DNA of 64,000 bases. Source: Methylibium sp035476815 (GTDB lineage: Bacteria; Pseudomonadota; Gammaproteobacteria; Burkholderiales; Burkholderiaceae_C). Of this stretch, positions 55,825 to 64,000 are shown piece after piece. A program made the translations under genes and the position numbers. Every line of letters begins with the position of its first letter. Within the stretch, counting starts at the first letter, position 1. The notes below the pieces were generated by a model. It did not search any database, was not told the DNA's origin, and was given only the letters and a program-made list of their open reading frames with translations. The stretch covers positions 1 to 64,000 of the forward strand of contig DATILD010000042.1 of NCBI GenBank assembly GCA_035476815.1, written 5' to 3'.

Positions 55825-57408
55825 ATGAGCCAGACGACCCCCGCCGCCAAGCCCGCCAAGCGCCTGGGCATCAAGGAACGCTACGCGATGATGACCCGCG
55901 GCCTGGGCTGGGACACCACCTACCAGTCCATGGACGACGTGTTCCCCTTCGACCAGTTCGAGGGCATCAAGATCCACGACTGGGACAAGTGGGAGGACCC
56001 GTTCCGCCTGACGATGGACGCCTACTGGAAGTTCCAGGGCGAGAAGGAGAAGAAGCTCTACGCGATCATCGACGCGTTCCAGCAGAACCAGGGCCAGTTC
56101 AACATCAGCGACCCGCGCTACCTGAACACCCTGAAGCTGTTCCTGACCGGCGTGTCGCCGCTCGAGTACGCGGCGCACCGCGGCTACGCGATGGCCGGCC
56201 GCGCCTTCCGCGGCGTCGGCGCGCGGGTGGCGGCGCAGATGCAGTCGATCGACGAGCTGCGCCACGCGCAGACGCAGTTCCACACCATCAGCCACTTCAA
56301 CAAGTACTTCGACGGGATGCATGACCCGCAGTACATGCACGACCGCATCTGGTACCTGTCGGTGCCGAAGTCCTACTTCGAGGACGCGATGACCGCGGGG
56401 CCGTTCGAGTTCGTCACCGCGATCTCGTTCTCCTTCGAGTACGTGCTGACCAACCTGCTGTTCATGCCCTTCATGAGCGGCGCCGCCTTCAACGGCGACA
56501 TGGCGACCGTGACCTTCGGCTTCTCGGCGCAGAGCGACGAGTCGCGCCACATGACGCTGGGCCTCGAGGTCGTCAAGTTCATGCTCGAGCAGGACCCGGA
56601 CAACGTGCCGATCATCCAGCGCTGGATCGACAAGTGGTTCTGGCGCGGCTACCGGCTGCTGACGCTGGTGGCGATGATGATGGACTACATGCTCCCGAAG
56701 CGCGTGATGAGCTGGTCGGAAGCGTGGGAGATGTATTTCGAGCAGAACGGCGGCGCGCTGTTCGAGGACCTGGCGCGCTACGGCATCCGCATGCCCAAGT
56801 ACCACGAGGTCGCGCAGGCCGAGAAGGGCCACCTGTCGCACATCGCCTGGGCGACCTTCAACAACTACGGCCATGCGGCCGACTTCAACACCTGGGTGCC
56901 GCGGCCCGACGAGCTCGACTGGCTGAGCCAGAAGTACCCCGAGAGCTTCGACAAGTTCTACCGCGCGCGCTTCGAGTGGCTGGCCGAGTACGAGCAGGCC
57001 AACGGCAAGATGTGGCGCAACGACACGCTGCCGATGCTGTGCCAGACCTGCCAGGTGCCGTGCATCTTCACCGAGGTCGCGGACCCGACGCGCATCAGCC
57101 TGCGCGAGACCAGCTACCACGGCATGAAGTACCACTTCTGCTCGGACGGCTGCAAGGACATCTTCGAGTACGAGCCCGAGAAGTACGTGCAGGCCTGGCT
57201 GCCGGTGCACCAGATCTACCAGGGCAACTGCTTCCCCGAGGGCACCGACCCGACGGTGCCGGGCTTCAACCCGCTGGCCGCGGTGCTCGACTACTACCAC
57301 CTGAAGCCGGGCGCCGACTCGGGCGACTTCGCCACCTCGCCCGACCGCCACCACTGGGAGCGCTGGACCGGGCAGGACCTGACGCCGCCCGCGGTCAAGG
57401 CCGCCTGA
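55825..57408 (+). CDS. dmpN: phenol hydroxylase P3 subunit (oxygenase alpha, diiron)
   Basis: The 527-residue protein is the catalytic subunit. Diiron ligands are visible: E114 in SPLEYAAHRG, E144 and H147 in DELRH, a Glu in SFSFEYVLTN near 205, and the second E/H pair in DESRH near 238-241. The C-terminal LCQTCQVPC and FCSDGCKDIF cysteines form a YHS-type zinc module. The enzyme hydroxylates phenol to catechol at the ortho position with O2 and NADH-derived electrons. Some members also hydroxylate benzene, toluene or chlorinated phenols. GCAAGGAGA lies upstream of the ATG. Confidence 0.95.
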   Translation: MSQTTPAAKPAKRLGIKERYAMMTRGLGWDTTYQSMDDVFPFDQFEGIKIHDWDKWEDPFRLTMDAYWKFQGEKEKKLYAIIDAFQQNQGQFNISDPRYLNTLKLFLTGVSPLEYAAHRGYAMAGRAFRGVGARVAAQMQSIDELRHAQTQFHTISHFNKYFDGMHDPQYMHDRIWYLSVPKSYFEDAMTAGPFEFVTAISFSFEYVLTNLLFMPFMSGAAFNGDMATVTFGFSAQSDESRHMTLGLEVVKFMLEQDPDNVPIIQRWIDKWFWRGYRLLTLVAMMMDYMLPKRVMSWSEAWEMYFEQNGGALFEDLARYGIRMPKYHEVAQAEKGHLSHIAWATFNNYGHAADFNTWVPRPDELDWLSQKYPESFDKFYRARFEWLAEYEQANGKMWRNDTLPMLCQTCQVPCIFTEVADPTRISLRETSYHGMKYHFCSDGCKDIFEYEPEKYVQAWLPVHQIYQGNCFPEGTDPTVPGFNPLAAVLDYYHLKPGADSGDFATSPDRHHWERWTGQDLTPPAVKAA

Positions 57409-57428
57409 CCCCCGCCCGGAGACCCACC

Positions 57429-57791
57429 ATGTCTGTCGTCGCCTTGAAGCCCGGCTACTCGGGCCCCGTGCAGGACACCGAGGACAAGTTCCACGGCAAC
57501 CGCCTGCTCTACATCTGCTGGGACGAGCACCTGCTGTTCTGCGCCCCGGTCGCGCTGCCGCTGCCGCCGTCCATGCCCTTCGGCGCGCTGCTGTCGCAGG
57601 TGCTGCCCGGCATCTACGGCAGCCACCCGGACTTCGCCAAGCTCGACTGGTCGCAGGCCCAGTGGACGCATGGCAGCGAGCCGTTCAAGCCGGACCCCGA
57701 GAAGTCGCTGGCCGACAACGGCCTGGTGCACAAGTCGGTGATCCGCTTCCGCACGCCGGGACTGCACGGCATCCAGGGCTCCTGCAGCTGA
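57429..57791 (+). CDS. dmpO: phenol hydroxylase P4 subunit (oxygenase gamma)
   Basis: The 120-residue protein fits P4: VVALKPGYSGPVQDTEDKFH, then NRLLYICWDEHLLFCAPVAL, PLPPSMPFGALLSQVLPGIY and HPDFAKLDWSQAQWTHGSEP. It is the small third subunit of the oxygenase. It follows P3 by 20 bp and P5 follows by 10 bp. Confidence 0.92.
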   Translation: MSVVALKPGYSGPVQDTEDKFHGNRLLYICWDEHLLFCAPVALPLPPSMPFGALLSQVLPGIYGSHPDFAKLDWSQAQWTHGSEPFKPDPEKSLADNGLVHKSVIRFRTPGLHGIQGSCS

Positions 57792-57801
57792 GGAGCGCGC
57801 G

Positions 57802-58860
57802 ATGAGCTTCCGGATCACGATCGAGCCGCTCGGCCAGGTCGTCGCGGTGCGCGACGACCAGACCGTGCTCGACGCCTGCCTGCGCGCCGGCGTCTGGCTG
57901 CCGCATGCCTGCGGCCACGGCGTGTGCGGCACCTGCAAGGTCCAGGTGCTGGAGGGCGAGTGCGAGCACAACGACTCGTCGAACTTCGCGCTGATGGACT
58001 TCGAGCGCGACGAGGGCAAGATCCTCGCGTGCTGCGCGACCGTCACGAACGACATCGTCGTCGAGGCCGACATCGACGAGGAGCCGGACGCGCAGTTCCT
58101 GCCGCTCGAGGACTACCGCGCCGAGCTGGTCGAGGCGCGCATGCTGACGCCGACGATCCGCGGCCTGTGGCTCAGGCCCGACCGCAAGCTGCCCTTCCAG
58201 GCCGGCCAGTACCTGATGCTGAAGGTGCCGGGCGTTGACGGCGAGCGCGCGTTCTCGATCGCCAACGGACCCGACGAGGCGCTGGTCGAGCTGCACATCC
58301 GCCGCGTGCCCGAGGGCCGCGCCACCGGCTGGCTGCACGACACCCTGCAGGTCGGCCAGACGCTGCACTTCGCCGCGCCGAGCGGGCGCTTCTTCGTGCG
58401 CAAGTCGGCGGGCGTGCCGCTGATCTTCGTCGCCGGCGGCTCCGGGCTGTCGAGCCCGAAGGCCATGATCCTCGACCTGCTGGCCGAGGGCTGCCAGCTT
58501 CCGATCACGCTGGTGCAGGGCGCGCGCGTTGAAGCCGAGCTCTACTTCCGCGAGCTGTTCGAGGACCTGGCCGCGAAGCACCCGAACTTCAGCTACGTGC
58601 CGGCGCTGTCGGACCTGCCGGCCGACTCGGCCTGGGCCGGCGCGCGCGGCTACGCGCACGAGGCGCTGAAGGCGCGCTTCGACGGCGACTTCCGCGGCCA
58701 CAAGGCCTATCTGTGCGGCCCCCCGCCGATGATCGAGGGCTGCATCGCGACGCTGATGCAAGGGCGCCTGTTCGAGCGCGACATCTACACCGAGAAGTTC
58801 TTCACCGCGGCCGACGCGGCCGGCAGCGGGCCGCGCAGCCCGCTGTTCAGGAAGCTCTGA
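57802..58860 (+). CDS. dmpP: phenol hydroxylase P5 reductase (FAD, 2Fe-2S)
   Basis: The 352-residue protein has a plant-type 2Fe-2S domain (C37, C42, C45 in CGHGVCGTC, and C77), followed by an FAD-binding beta barrel (RAFSIAN as the RxYS-type motif near 147) and an NAD-binding domain (VAGGSGLSSPKAMIL; YLCGPPPMI at the C-terminal end). It moves electrons from NADH to the P3 diiron centre. GAGGAGCGCGCG precedes the ATG. It is the last gene of the hydroxylase unit; the LysR gene lies convergent behind it. Confidence 0.94.
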   Translation: MSFRITIEPLGQVVAVRDDQTVLDACLRAGVWLPHACGHGVCGTCKVQVLEGECEHNDSSNFALMDFERDEGKILACCATVTNDIVVEADIDEEPDAQFLPLEDYRAELVEARMLTPTIRGLWLRPDRKLPFQAGQYLMLKVPGVDGERAFSIANGPDEALVELHIRRVPEGRATGWLHDTLQVGQTLHFAAPSGRFFVRKSAGVPLIFVAGGSGLSSPKAMILDLLAEGCQLPITLVQGARVEAELYFRELFEDLAAKHPNFSYVPALSDLPADSAWAGARGYAHEALKARFDGDFRGHKAYLCGPPPMIEGCIATLMQGRLFERDIYTEKFFTAADAAGSGPRSPLFRKL

Positions 58861-58891
58861 GCCGCGCGTGCCACCGGTCGCTGCGATGCGC

Positions 58892-59791
58892 TCAACGCTG
58901 CTGCCTTTCCTTCGCGAACTCGCGCACCACGTCCAGGAAGGTGGCGAGGATCGGCGAGGGGTCGTCGCGCCGGTGGATGCAGGCCAGCTCGATGTCCTTC
59001 AGGTAGCGGCAGTTCAGCGGCCGGTAGACCACGCCCGGCAGCTGCAGGCTGGCGGTCGACTCGGTCGCCACGCTGATGCCGAAGCCGCCGGCCACCAGCG
59101 CGATCGAGGTCAGCACGTCCTCGACCGACTGCACCACGTTCATCCGCATGCCCTCGCGGTGGAAGGCGTTCGCGACCTGCTGCGCCAGCCCCGGCAGCGG
59201 CGACGCCGGGTAGACGATCAGCGGCGCGTTGTCGATGTCGCGCACCGTGATCTCGCGCTTGCGGCACAGCGGGTTGCTCTTGTACATCGCGACCATCAGG
59301 CGCTCGCGCAGCACGGTCTCGATCGCGAGGTCGGGCTGCGGCGGGAACAGGCGGTTGAAGCCGACCATGATGCGACGCTCGCGCAGCGCCTCGATCTGCT
59401 GCACCTTCGTCAGGTGGTGCAGCTCGATCTCGACCTCGGGCCGCGCCTGGTGGAAGCGCGCCAGCAGCCGCGGGATCACGTCGAGCACGCCCGAGCCGAA
59501 CACGCCGACCTCGAGCTTGCCGATCAGGCCCTTGCCGGTGAGCTGGGTGCGCTCCTTCGCGCGCTCGGCCAGCCTCAGCAGATTGGGCACCTCGTCGAGC
59601 AGCGCGAGGCCGGCCTCGGTCAGCTCGACGCCCTTGGGCGTGCGCACGAACAGCGGCGCGCCCATCTCCTCCTCGAGCGCGCGGATCTGGCGCGTCAGCG
59701 GCGGCTGCGCCATGTGCAGCCGCTCGGCGGCGCGGCGGAAGTTGCGCTCCTCGGCGAGCGCGAGGAATTCGCGCATCTGCCTCAGTTCCAT
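58892..59791 (-). CDS. LysR-family regulator (AphT-like position)
   Basis: The 299-residue protein has the LysR helix-turn-helix: MELRQMREFLALAEERNFRR, then AAERLHMAQPPLTRQIRALE, and a two-lobe periplasmic-binding-type effector domain (KGLIGKLEVGVFGSGVLDVI onward). The ATG used has GGAGACC upstream; a TTG ten codons earlier is less likely. It is divergent from dmpQ-dmpB, with a matching T-N11-A box between them. In Comamonas TA441 a LysR protein (AphT) in a similar place activates the meta-cleavage genes with a pathway intermediate. The analogy is inferred. Confidence 0.88.
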   Translation of the reverse strand: MELRQMREFLALAEERNFRRAAERLHMAQPPLTRQIRALEEEMGAPLFVRTPKGVELTEAGLALLDEVPNLLRLAERAKERTQLTGKGLIGKLEVGVFGSGVLDVIPRLLARFHQARPEVEIELHHLTKVQQIEALRERRIMVGFNRLFPPQPDLAIETVLRERLMVAMYKSNPLCRKREITVRDIDNAPLIVYPASPLPGLAQQVANAFHREGMRMNVVQSVEDVLTSIALVAGGFGISVATESTASLQLPGVVYRPLNCRYLKDIELACIHRRDDPSPILATFLDVVREFAKERQQR

Positions 59792-59823
59792 GGGCGAGGT
59801 CTCCGGGTTGTCACCGATCAACG

Positions 59824-59888
59824 ATACCCAAATGGTATTGCCGCTGCGAAATCGAGTATTGGACAGTATCGCGCCCCCTCCCTATCTT
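59824..59888 (+). promoter_or_regulatory. LysR box and sigma-70-like promoter of the meta-cleavage genes
   Basis: ATACCCAAATGGTAT (59824-59838) is an inverted repeat with T-N11-A, the LysR signature. TTGGAC (59859-59864) and TATCTT (59883-59888) give a -35/-10 pair with 18-bp spacing. The box centre is about 64 bp before the expected start, the classical LysR recognition position. A second imperfect repeat (AGTATTGGACAGTAT) overlaps the -35. Confidence 0.62.
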
Positions 59889-59981
59889 TCGTCTCCGTGA
59901 CGGCGGCATTGCGCAGCAAGACGCGAACCGCCTGCCACGCAGGTCAGGAGACGAGGACGAGCGAGGCCGTCGCGAGACGGC

Positions 59982-60362
59982 ATGCATGAGCCGACCATGG
60001 AGCGCTACGAGGTCCACATCGAGAACACCCGCGAGGCCTATGGCTGCGCGGGCGACCGCACGCTGCTCGGCGGCATGGAAGCCCTGGCGCGCAAGGGCAT
60101 CCCGGTCGGCTGCCGCGGCGGCGGCTGCGGCGTGTGCAAGGTGCGCATCGAGTCCGGCTCGGTGCGCACCGAGAAGATGAGCCGCGAGCACGTCACGGAG
60201 GGCGAGCAGGCGCAGGGCTATGTGCTGGCCTGCCGCGCCTACCCGACCAGCGACGTGCGCCTCTCGGCCGTGGACCAGCTGGCGCGCTGCATCGAGCGCG
60301 GCCAGACGCGTTCCGGTTCCGCCTTCCTCGACGCCGCGCTCGCCGCGGCCCACCGTTCCTGA
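59982..60362 (+). CDS. dmpQ: chloroplast-type 2Fe-2S ferredoxin (DmpQ/XylT-like)
   Basis: The 126-residue protein has a plant-type ferredoxin core: TLLGGMEALARKGIPVGCRG, then GGCGVCKVRIESGSV and a final YVLACRAYPTSDVRL (four cysteines in the C-x5-C-x2-C...C form). XylT/DmpQ-type ferredoxins re-reduce the oxidised iron of catechol 2,3-dioxygenase, and this one directly precedes that gene. The start may be this ATG or the ATG five codons later. Confidence 0.9.
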   Translation: MHEPTMERYEVHIENTREAYGCAGDRTLLGGMEALARKGIPVGCRGGGCGVCKVRIESGSVRTEKMSREHVTEGEQAQGYVLACRAYPTSDVRLSAVDQLARCIERGQTRSGSAFLDAALAAAHRS

Positions 60363-60390
60363 CCTGACCCACGACACAAGGAGACCCCTC

Positions 60391-61323
60391 ATGGCAATCA
60401 CAGGTGTTCTGAGACCCGGCCACGTGCAACTGCGCGTGCTCGACCTCGATGCCGCCGTCAAGCACTACGGCACCGTCATCGGGCTGTGGGAGACCGCCCG
60501 CGACGCCCAGGGCCGCGTCTACTTCAAGGCCTGGGACGAGCACGACCACCACAGCGTCGTGCTGCGCGAGGCCGAGACCGCCGGCATGGACTTCATGGGC
60601 TTCAAGGTCGACTCGCCCGCCACGCTGAAGAAGCTGGCCGAGGACATCAAGGCCAGTGGCCTGGCCACCGACATGAAGTGGGTCGAGGCCGGCGAGATGC
60701 TGGCGACCGGCGAGCGCTTCCGCTTCACGGTGGCGACCGGCCACCCGATCGAGCTGTACGCCGAGAAGGCGCAGGTCGGCAACATGATGCCGCTGGAGAA
60801 CCCGGAGGTGTACCCGGACAACCTGAAGGGCATGTCGCCGACCCGCTTCGACCATTGCCTGCTCTACGGCGACGACCTCGACGGCACCGTCAAGCTGTTC
60901 ATGGACGTGCTGGGCTTCAAGCTGGCCGAGCAGGTGGTCGCGGGCCCGGACCGGCTGCAGATCGCGGCCTTCCTGAGCTGCTCGAACAAGCCGCACGACG
61001 TGGCCTTCATCCGCCACCCGGAGAAGAACAAGTTCCACCACGCCAGCTTCATCCTCGACAACTGGGGCGAGGTGCTGAAGGCCGCCGACATCATCACGCG
61101 GCATCGCGTGTCGCTGGACATCGGCCCGACCCGCCACGGCATCACGCGCGGCGAGACGATCTACTTCTTCGACCCGAGCGGCAACCGCAACGAGGTGTTC
61201 TCCGGCGGCTACATCTCGTATCCCGACCGACCCACGCTGACCTGGACCGACGACGAGCTCGGCCGCGCGATCTTCTATCACGACCGCAAGCTCAACGAAG
61301 CCTTCCTCTCTGTGGTGACCTGA
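60391..61323 (+). CDS. dmpB: catechol 2,3-dioxygenase
   Basis: The 310-residue protein is a type I extradiol dioxygenase of the DmpB/XylE group. Fe(II) ligands are H155 (RFDHCLLYG), H217 (KFHHASFIL) and E268 (GNRNEVFSGG). H249 (TRHGITRGET) and Y258 (TIYFFDPSG) match the active-site His and Tyr. It opens catechol between C2 and C3 to 2-hydroxymuconate semialdehyde. CAAGGAGA lies upstream of the ATG. It follows the ferredoxin gene by 28 bp. Confidence 0.96.
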   Translation: MAITGVLRPGHVQLRVLDLDAAVKHYGTVIGLWETARDAQGRVYFKAWDEHDHHSVVLREAETAGMDFMGFKVDSPATLKKLAEDIKASGLATDMKWVEAGEMLATGERFRFTVATGHPIELYAEKAQVGNMMPLENPEVYPDNLKGMSPTRFDHCLLYGDDLDGTVKLFMDVLGFKLAEQVVAGPDRLQIAAFLSCSNKPHDVAFIRHPEKNKFHHASFILDNWGEVLKAADIITRHRVSLDIGPTRHGITRGETIYFFDPSGNRNEVFSGGYISYPDRPTLTWTDDELGRAIFYHDRKLNEAFLSVVT

Positions 61324-61324
61324 G

Positions 61325-61765
61325 ATGACGCAGGCCACCGTCCCCATGCGCCAGTTGACGAGCGAAGCCGCGCAGGCGGCCGTCGAGGCGGCAATCGCTC
61401 ATGCCGAGCGGCTGGGCGTGCGCGTCGTCGCCGCGGCGGTCGATGCCGGCGGCGTGCTCCTCGCGTTCCGGCGCATGGACGGGGCCTTCCTGCACTCGAT
61501 CGACATCGCGATCGACAAGGCCTACACGGCCGTGAGCTTCGGTTTCCCGACCGAGGGCTGGGGGCCGCTGCTCGAGAGCGACGCGACGCTGAAGGCCGGC
61601 CTGCCGGTGCAGCCGCGGCTGGTCGTCTTCGGCGGCGGCGTGCCGGCCTACGAGGGCGCGCAGCGCGTCGGTGCGGTCGGCGTCTCGGGCGCGAGCGCCG
61701 AGCAGGACGCCGAGTGCGCGCGCGCCGGCCTCGCGGCCATCGGACTGAACGAGGCGCCGCTCTGA
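61325..61765 (+). CDS. GlcG/HbpS-family protein
   Basis: The 146-residue protein fits the GlcG/HbpS (DUF336) family: LTSEAAQAAVEAAIAHAERL, then GVRVVAAAVDAGGVLLAFRR, HSIDIAIDKAYTAVSFGFPT, and GVSGASAEQDAECARAGLAA. Family members bind haem or small ligands; their role in aromatic operons is not settled, though they are common beside meta-cleavage genes. It starts one base after the dmpB stop codon, so it is translated together with it. Confidence 0.85.
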   Translation: MTQATVPMRQLTSEAAQAAVEAAIAHAERLGVRVVAAAVDAGGVLLAFRRMDGAFLHSIDIAIDKAYTAVSFGFPTEGWGPLLESDATLKAGLPVQPRLVVFGGGVPAYEGAQRVGAVGVSGASAEQDAECARAGLAAIGLNEAPL

Positions 61766-61787
61766 GCGCACGCCTGCACAACGAATC

Positions 61788-63242
61788 ATGAAACAGTACC
61801 TGAACTTCATCGACGGCGACTTCGTCGCCACCGACAAGACCTTCGCGAACCGCGCGCCGGTGGACAACCGCGTGCTCGGCCTGGTGCACGAGGCCGGCTC
61901 GGCCGAGGTCGACGCGGCCGTGAAGGCCGCGCGGGCCGCGCTCGACGGCCCCTGGGGCCGGATGCCGGTGGCCAAGCGGGTCGAGCTGCTCTACGCGGTG
62001 GCCGACGAGATCAACCGCCGCTTCGACGACTTCCTGGCCGCCGAGCTGGCCGACACCGGCAAGCCGCTGTCGCTGGCCTCGCACATCGACATCCCGCGCG
62101 GCGCGGCCAACTTCAAGATCTTCGCCGACGTCATCAAGAACGTCCCGACCGAGAGCTTCGAGATGGCCACGCCCGACGGCGGCACGGCGCTCAACTACGC
62201 GCTGCGCTCGCCGCTCGGCGTGGTGGCCGTCGTCTGCCCCTGGAACCTGCCGCTGCTCCTGATGACCTGGAAGGTCGGCCCGGCGCTGGCCTGCGGCAAC
62301 ACGGTCGTCGTCAAGCCCTCGGAGGAGACGCCCGCCACCGCCACGCTGCTCGGCGAGGTGATGCAGGCCGTCGGCGTGCCCAAGGGCGTCTACAACGTCG
62401 TGCATGGCTTCGGGCCGAAGTCGGCCGGCGAGTTCCTGACCCGCCACCCCGGCGTCAACGCCATCACCTTCACCGGCGAGACGCGCACCGGCGAGGCCAT
62501 CATGGCCGCGGCGGCCCAGGGCGTGCGGCCGGTCAGCTTCGAGCTCGGCGGCAAGAACGCCGGCATCGTGTTCGCCGACGCCGACTTCGACAAGGCGGTC
62601 GCCGGCATCACCCGCAGCGCGTTCGAGAACTGCGGCCAGGTCTGCCTGGGCACCGAGCGCGTCTACGTGCAGCGGACCATCTTCGACCGGTTCGTGGCCG
62701 CGCTGAAGGCCAAGGCCGAGGGGCTGAAGATCGGCCCGTCGGAGGAGCCCGGCGTGGGCCTGGGCCCGCTGATCTCGGCCGAGCACCGCGAGAAGGTGCT
62801 GGGCTACTACGCCAAGGCGGTGGCCGACGGCGCGACCGTGGTCGCCGGCGGCGGCGTGCCGAAGATGAGCGGCGCGCTGGCCGAGGGCCACTGGGTGCAG
62901 CCGACGATCTGGACCGGGCTGCCGGAAGACTCGGCGGTGATCCGCGAGGAGATCTTCGGCCCCTGCGTGCACCTCGCGCCCTTCGACACCGAGGCCGAGG
63001 CGGTCGCGCTGGCCAACGCCACGCCCTATGGCCTGGCGACCACGGTATGGACCGAGAACCTCGGCACCGCGCACCGCATGGCGCGCGCGGTGAAGGTCGG
63101 CATCTGCTGGATCAACAGCTGGTTCCTGCGCGACCTGCGCACCGCCTTCGGCGGCTCGGGTGCCTCGGGCATCGGCCGCGAGGGCGGCGTGCACTCGCTC
63201 GAGTTCTACACCGAGCTGCGCAACGTCTGCGTGAAGCTGTGA
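61788..63242 (+). CDS. dmpC: 2-hydroxymuconic semialdehyde dehydrogenase
   Basis: The 484-residue protein is an aldehyde dehydrogenase of the DmpC/XylG type. Motifs are PWNLPLLLMTWKVGPALACG, the cofactor/active-site Glu in SFELGGKNAGIV (about 255), and the catalytic Cys in FENCGQVCLGTERV (about 285). INSWFLRDLRTAFGGSGASG near the C-terminus is typical of this subgroup. It oxidises 2-hydroxymuconate semialdehyde to 2-hydroxymuconate with NAD+ (the oxalocrotonate branch). It follows the HbpS-like gene by 22 bp. Confidence 0.94.
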   Translation: MKQYLNFIDGDFVATDKTFANRAPVDNRVLGLVHEAGSAEVDAAVKAARAALDGPWGRMPVAKRVELLYAVADEINRRFDDFLAAELADTGKPLSLASHIDIPRGAANFKIFADVIKNVPTESFEMATPDGGTALNYALRSPLGVVAVVCPWNLPLLLMTWKVGPALACGNTVVVKPSEETPATATLLGEVMQAVGVPKGVYNVVHGFGPKSAGEFLTRHPGVNAITFTGETRTGEAIMAAAAQGVRPVSFELGGKNAGIVFADADFDKAVAGITRSAFENCGQVCLGTERVYVQRTIFDRFVAALKAKAEGLKIGPSEEPGVGLGPLISAEHREKVLGYYAKAVADGATVVAGGGVPKMSGALAEGHWVQPTIWTGLPEDSAVIREEIFGPCVHLAPFDTEAEAVALANATPYGLATTVWTENLGTAHRMARAVKVGICWINSWFLRDLRTAFGGSGASGIGREGGVHSLEFYTELRNVCVKL

Positions 63243-63250
63243 GCGACACC

Positions 63251-63361
63251 ATGAACTTGACTTTGACACTGCAGCGGGCCGAGCGCCGGGCCGCTCCCAA
63301 GCCGGCCCGCATCCCCTCGGGGGATCGGCCGACGTATCCGTCGGACGAGGGGCTGACATGA
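63251..63361 (+). repeat. hairpin-rich insert between dmpC and dmpD (also a 36-codon frame)
   Basis: Two hairpins lie here: ATCCCC-TCG-GGGGAT (63311-63325) and CCGACG-TATC-CGTCGG (63329-63344). The sequence resembles a dispersed intergenic element that I remember from Burkholderiales genomes (CCGCTCCCAAG... with CCCCTCGGGG), but I cannot check copy number. A frame MNLTLTLQRAERRAAPKPAR runs through it and its TGA overlaps the dmpD ATG; this may help re-initiation at dmpD or be accidental. Confidence 0.5.
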
Positions 63362-64000
63362 GCAACCCCGAGATCGCCGGCAGCGTCCGCACCGGCGCGT
63401 TCACGAGCAACGTGCACGACCTCGGCACGAGCGCGCCGGGCCAGCCGCCGGTGCTCTTCATCCACGGTTCCGGCCCCGGCGTCAGCGCCTGGGCCAACTG
63501 GCGCCTGGTGCTGCCCAAGCTCGCCGGCCAGCGCCGCGTGATCGCGCCCGACATGCTGGGCTTCGGCTACACCGAGCGCCCCGAGCCGGCGAACCAGAAC
63601 GGCGCCTACACGATGGACGCCTGGGTGCAGCAGGCCATCGACCTGCTCGACGCGCTCGACATCGCCCAGGCCGACCTGGTCGGCAACTCTTTCGGCGGCG
63701 CGCTGGCGCTGGCCGTCGCGATCCGTCACCCCGAGCGCGTGCGCCGGCTGGTGCTGATGGGCAGCGTCGGCGTCAGCTTCCCCCTCACGCCGGGGCTGGA
63801 CGCGGTGTGGGGCTACACGCCCTCGTTCGAGGCCATGCGCAAGATCATGGACGTGTTCGCGTTCGACCGCGCGCTGGTCAACGACGAGCTCGCCCAGCTG
63901 CGCTACGAAGCCAGCATCCGCCCCGGCTTCCAGGAGAGCTTCGGCGCGATGTTCCCGGCGCCGCGCCAGCAATGGATCGAGAAGCTCGCCAGCCCCGAGG
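63358..64000 (+). CDS. dmpD: 2-hydroxymuconate-semialdehyde hydrolase (partial at window end)
   Basis: The first 214 residues of an alpha/beta hydrolase are present. Motifs are VLFIHGSGPGVSAWANWRLV (oxyanion region), the nucleophile in LVGNSFGGALALAVAIRHPE (Ser near 106), and PDMLGFGYTERPEP. This is the DmpD/XylF pattern of C-C bond hydrolases that split the ring-fission product to a carboxylic acid and 2-oxopent-4-enoate. The acid and histidine residues lie beyond the edge. The ATG overlaps the stop of the 36-codon frame before it. Confidence 0.9.
   Translation, partial: MSNPEIAGSVRTGAFTSNVHDLGTSAPGQPPVLFIHGSGPGVSAWANWRLVLPKLAGQRRVIAPDMLGFGYTERPEPANQNGAYTMDAWVQQAIDLLDALDIAQADLVGNSFGGALALAVAIRHPERVRRLVLMGSVGVSFPLTPGLDAVWGYTPSFEAMRKIMDVFAFDRALVNDELAQLRYEASIRPGFQESFGAMFPAPRQQWIEKLASPE

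Overview
The window reads as chromosomal DNA of a high-G+C betaproteobacterium, most likely a Burkholderiales member of the Rubrivivax/Leptothrix/Methylibium type. This rests on protein style, codon use and the gene families present, not on a database search. The left edge is the 3' end of gyrB, which in Burkholderiales usually lies just after dnaA-dnaN, so the window probably starts close to oriC. No rRNA, tRNA, CRISPR array or insertion sequence was seen.

Layout. (1) 0-1.8 kb: gyrB end, a dGTPase gene of visibly lower G+C, and a DUF3297 gene. (2) 1.8-10 kb: sensory block with a hybrid kinase, a NarL-type regulator, a TPR/PAS kinase and a transmembrane chemoreceptor. (3) 10.8-21.1 kb: a sigma-54 promoter and long leader, then YCF48-like, MMPL/RND, DUF1302, DUF1329, an acyl-CoA ligase, a thiolase and a soluble PAS chemoreceptor. 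(4) 21.2-26.3 kb: a TetR-controlled reductase operon (alpha/beta hydrolase, old yellow enzyme, SDR, quinone-oxidoreductase-like MDR, DUF2147). (5) 26.4-28.6 kb: MarR gene divergent from a thioesterase, a broken thiolase and a MaoC-like gene. (6) 29-40.4 kb: AcoR-like sigma-54 activator and a five-subunit ketone carboxylase operon matching acetophenone carboxylase (apcABCDE), followed by a CobW-family GTPase. (7) 40.7-52.1 kb: envelope and stress genes (glycine zipper, beta/gamma-crystallin, CsbD, BON, antiporter), a kinase/regulator pair, an RlmN-like gene, a glycosyltransferase and a thioesterase. (8) 52.2-64 kb: phenol catabolism, with a DmpR/XylR-type activator, a sigma-54 promoter, the multicomponent phenol hydroxylase (dmpKLMNOP order), a divergent LysR gene, and the meta-cleavage genes dmpQ, dmpB, a HbpS-like gene, dmpC and dmpD (cut by the window end).

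How the genes may work together. The carboxylase in (6) would convert a methyl ketone to a beta-keto acid. The ligase and thiolase in (3) are the two activities needed next: CoA activation of the keto acid, then thiolysis to an acyl-CoA plus acetyl-CoA. The operon in (3), the activator gene and apcA each carry a good -24/-12 promoter with a CGGATTCCG-type box about 90-130 bp upstream. The box is an identical 15-mer in front of the first two. This suggests one AcoR-like regulon spread over about 30 kb that combines a hydrophobic-compound transport module, chemoreception and an aryl-ketone pathway. The phenol block supplies the classic route from phenol to catechol and on through meta cleavage. 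Substrate specificity is inference throughout.
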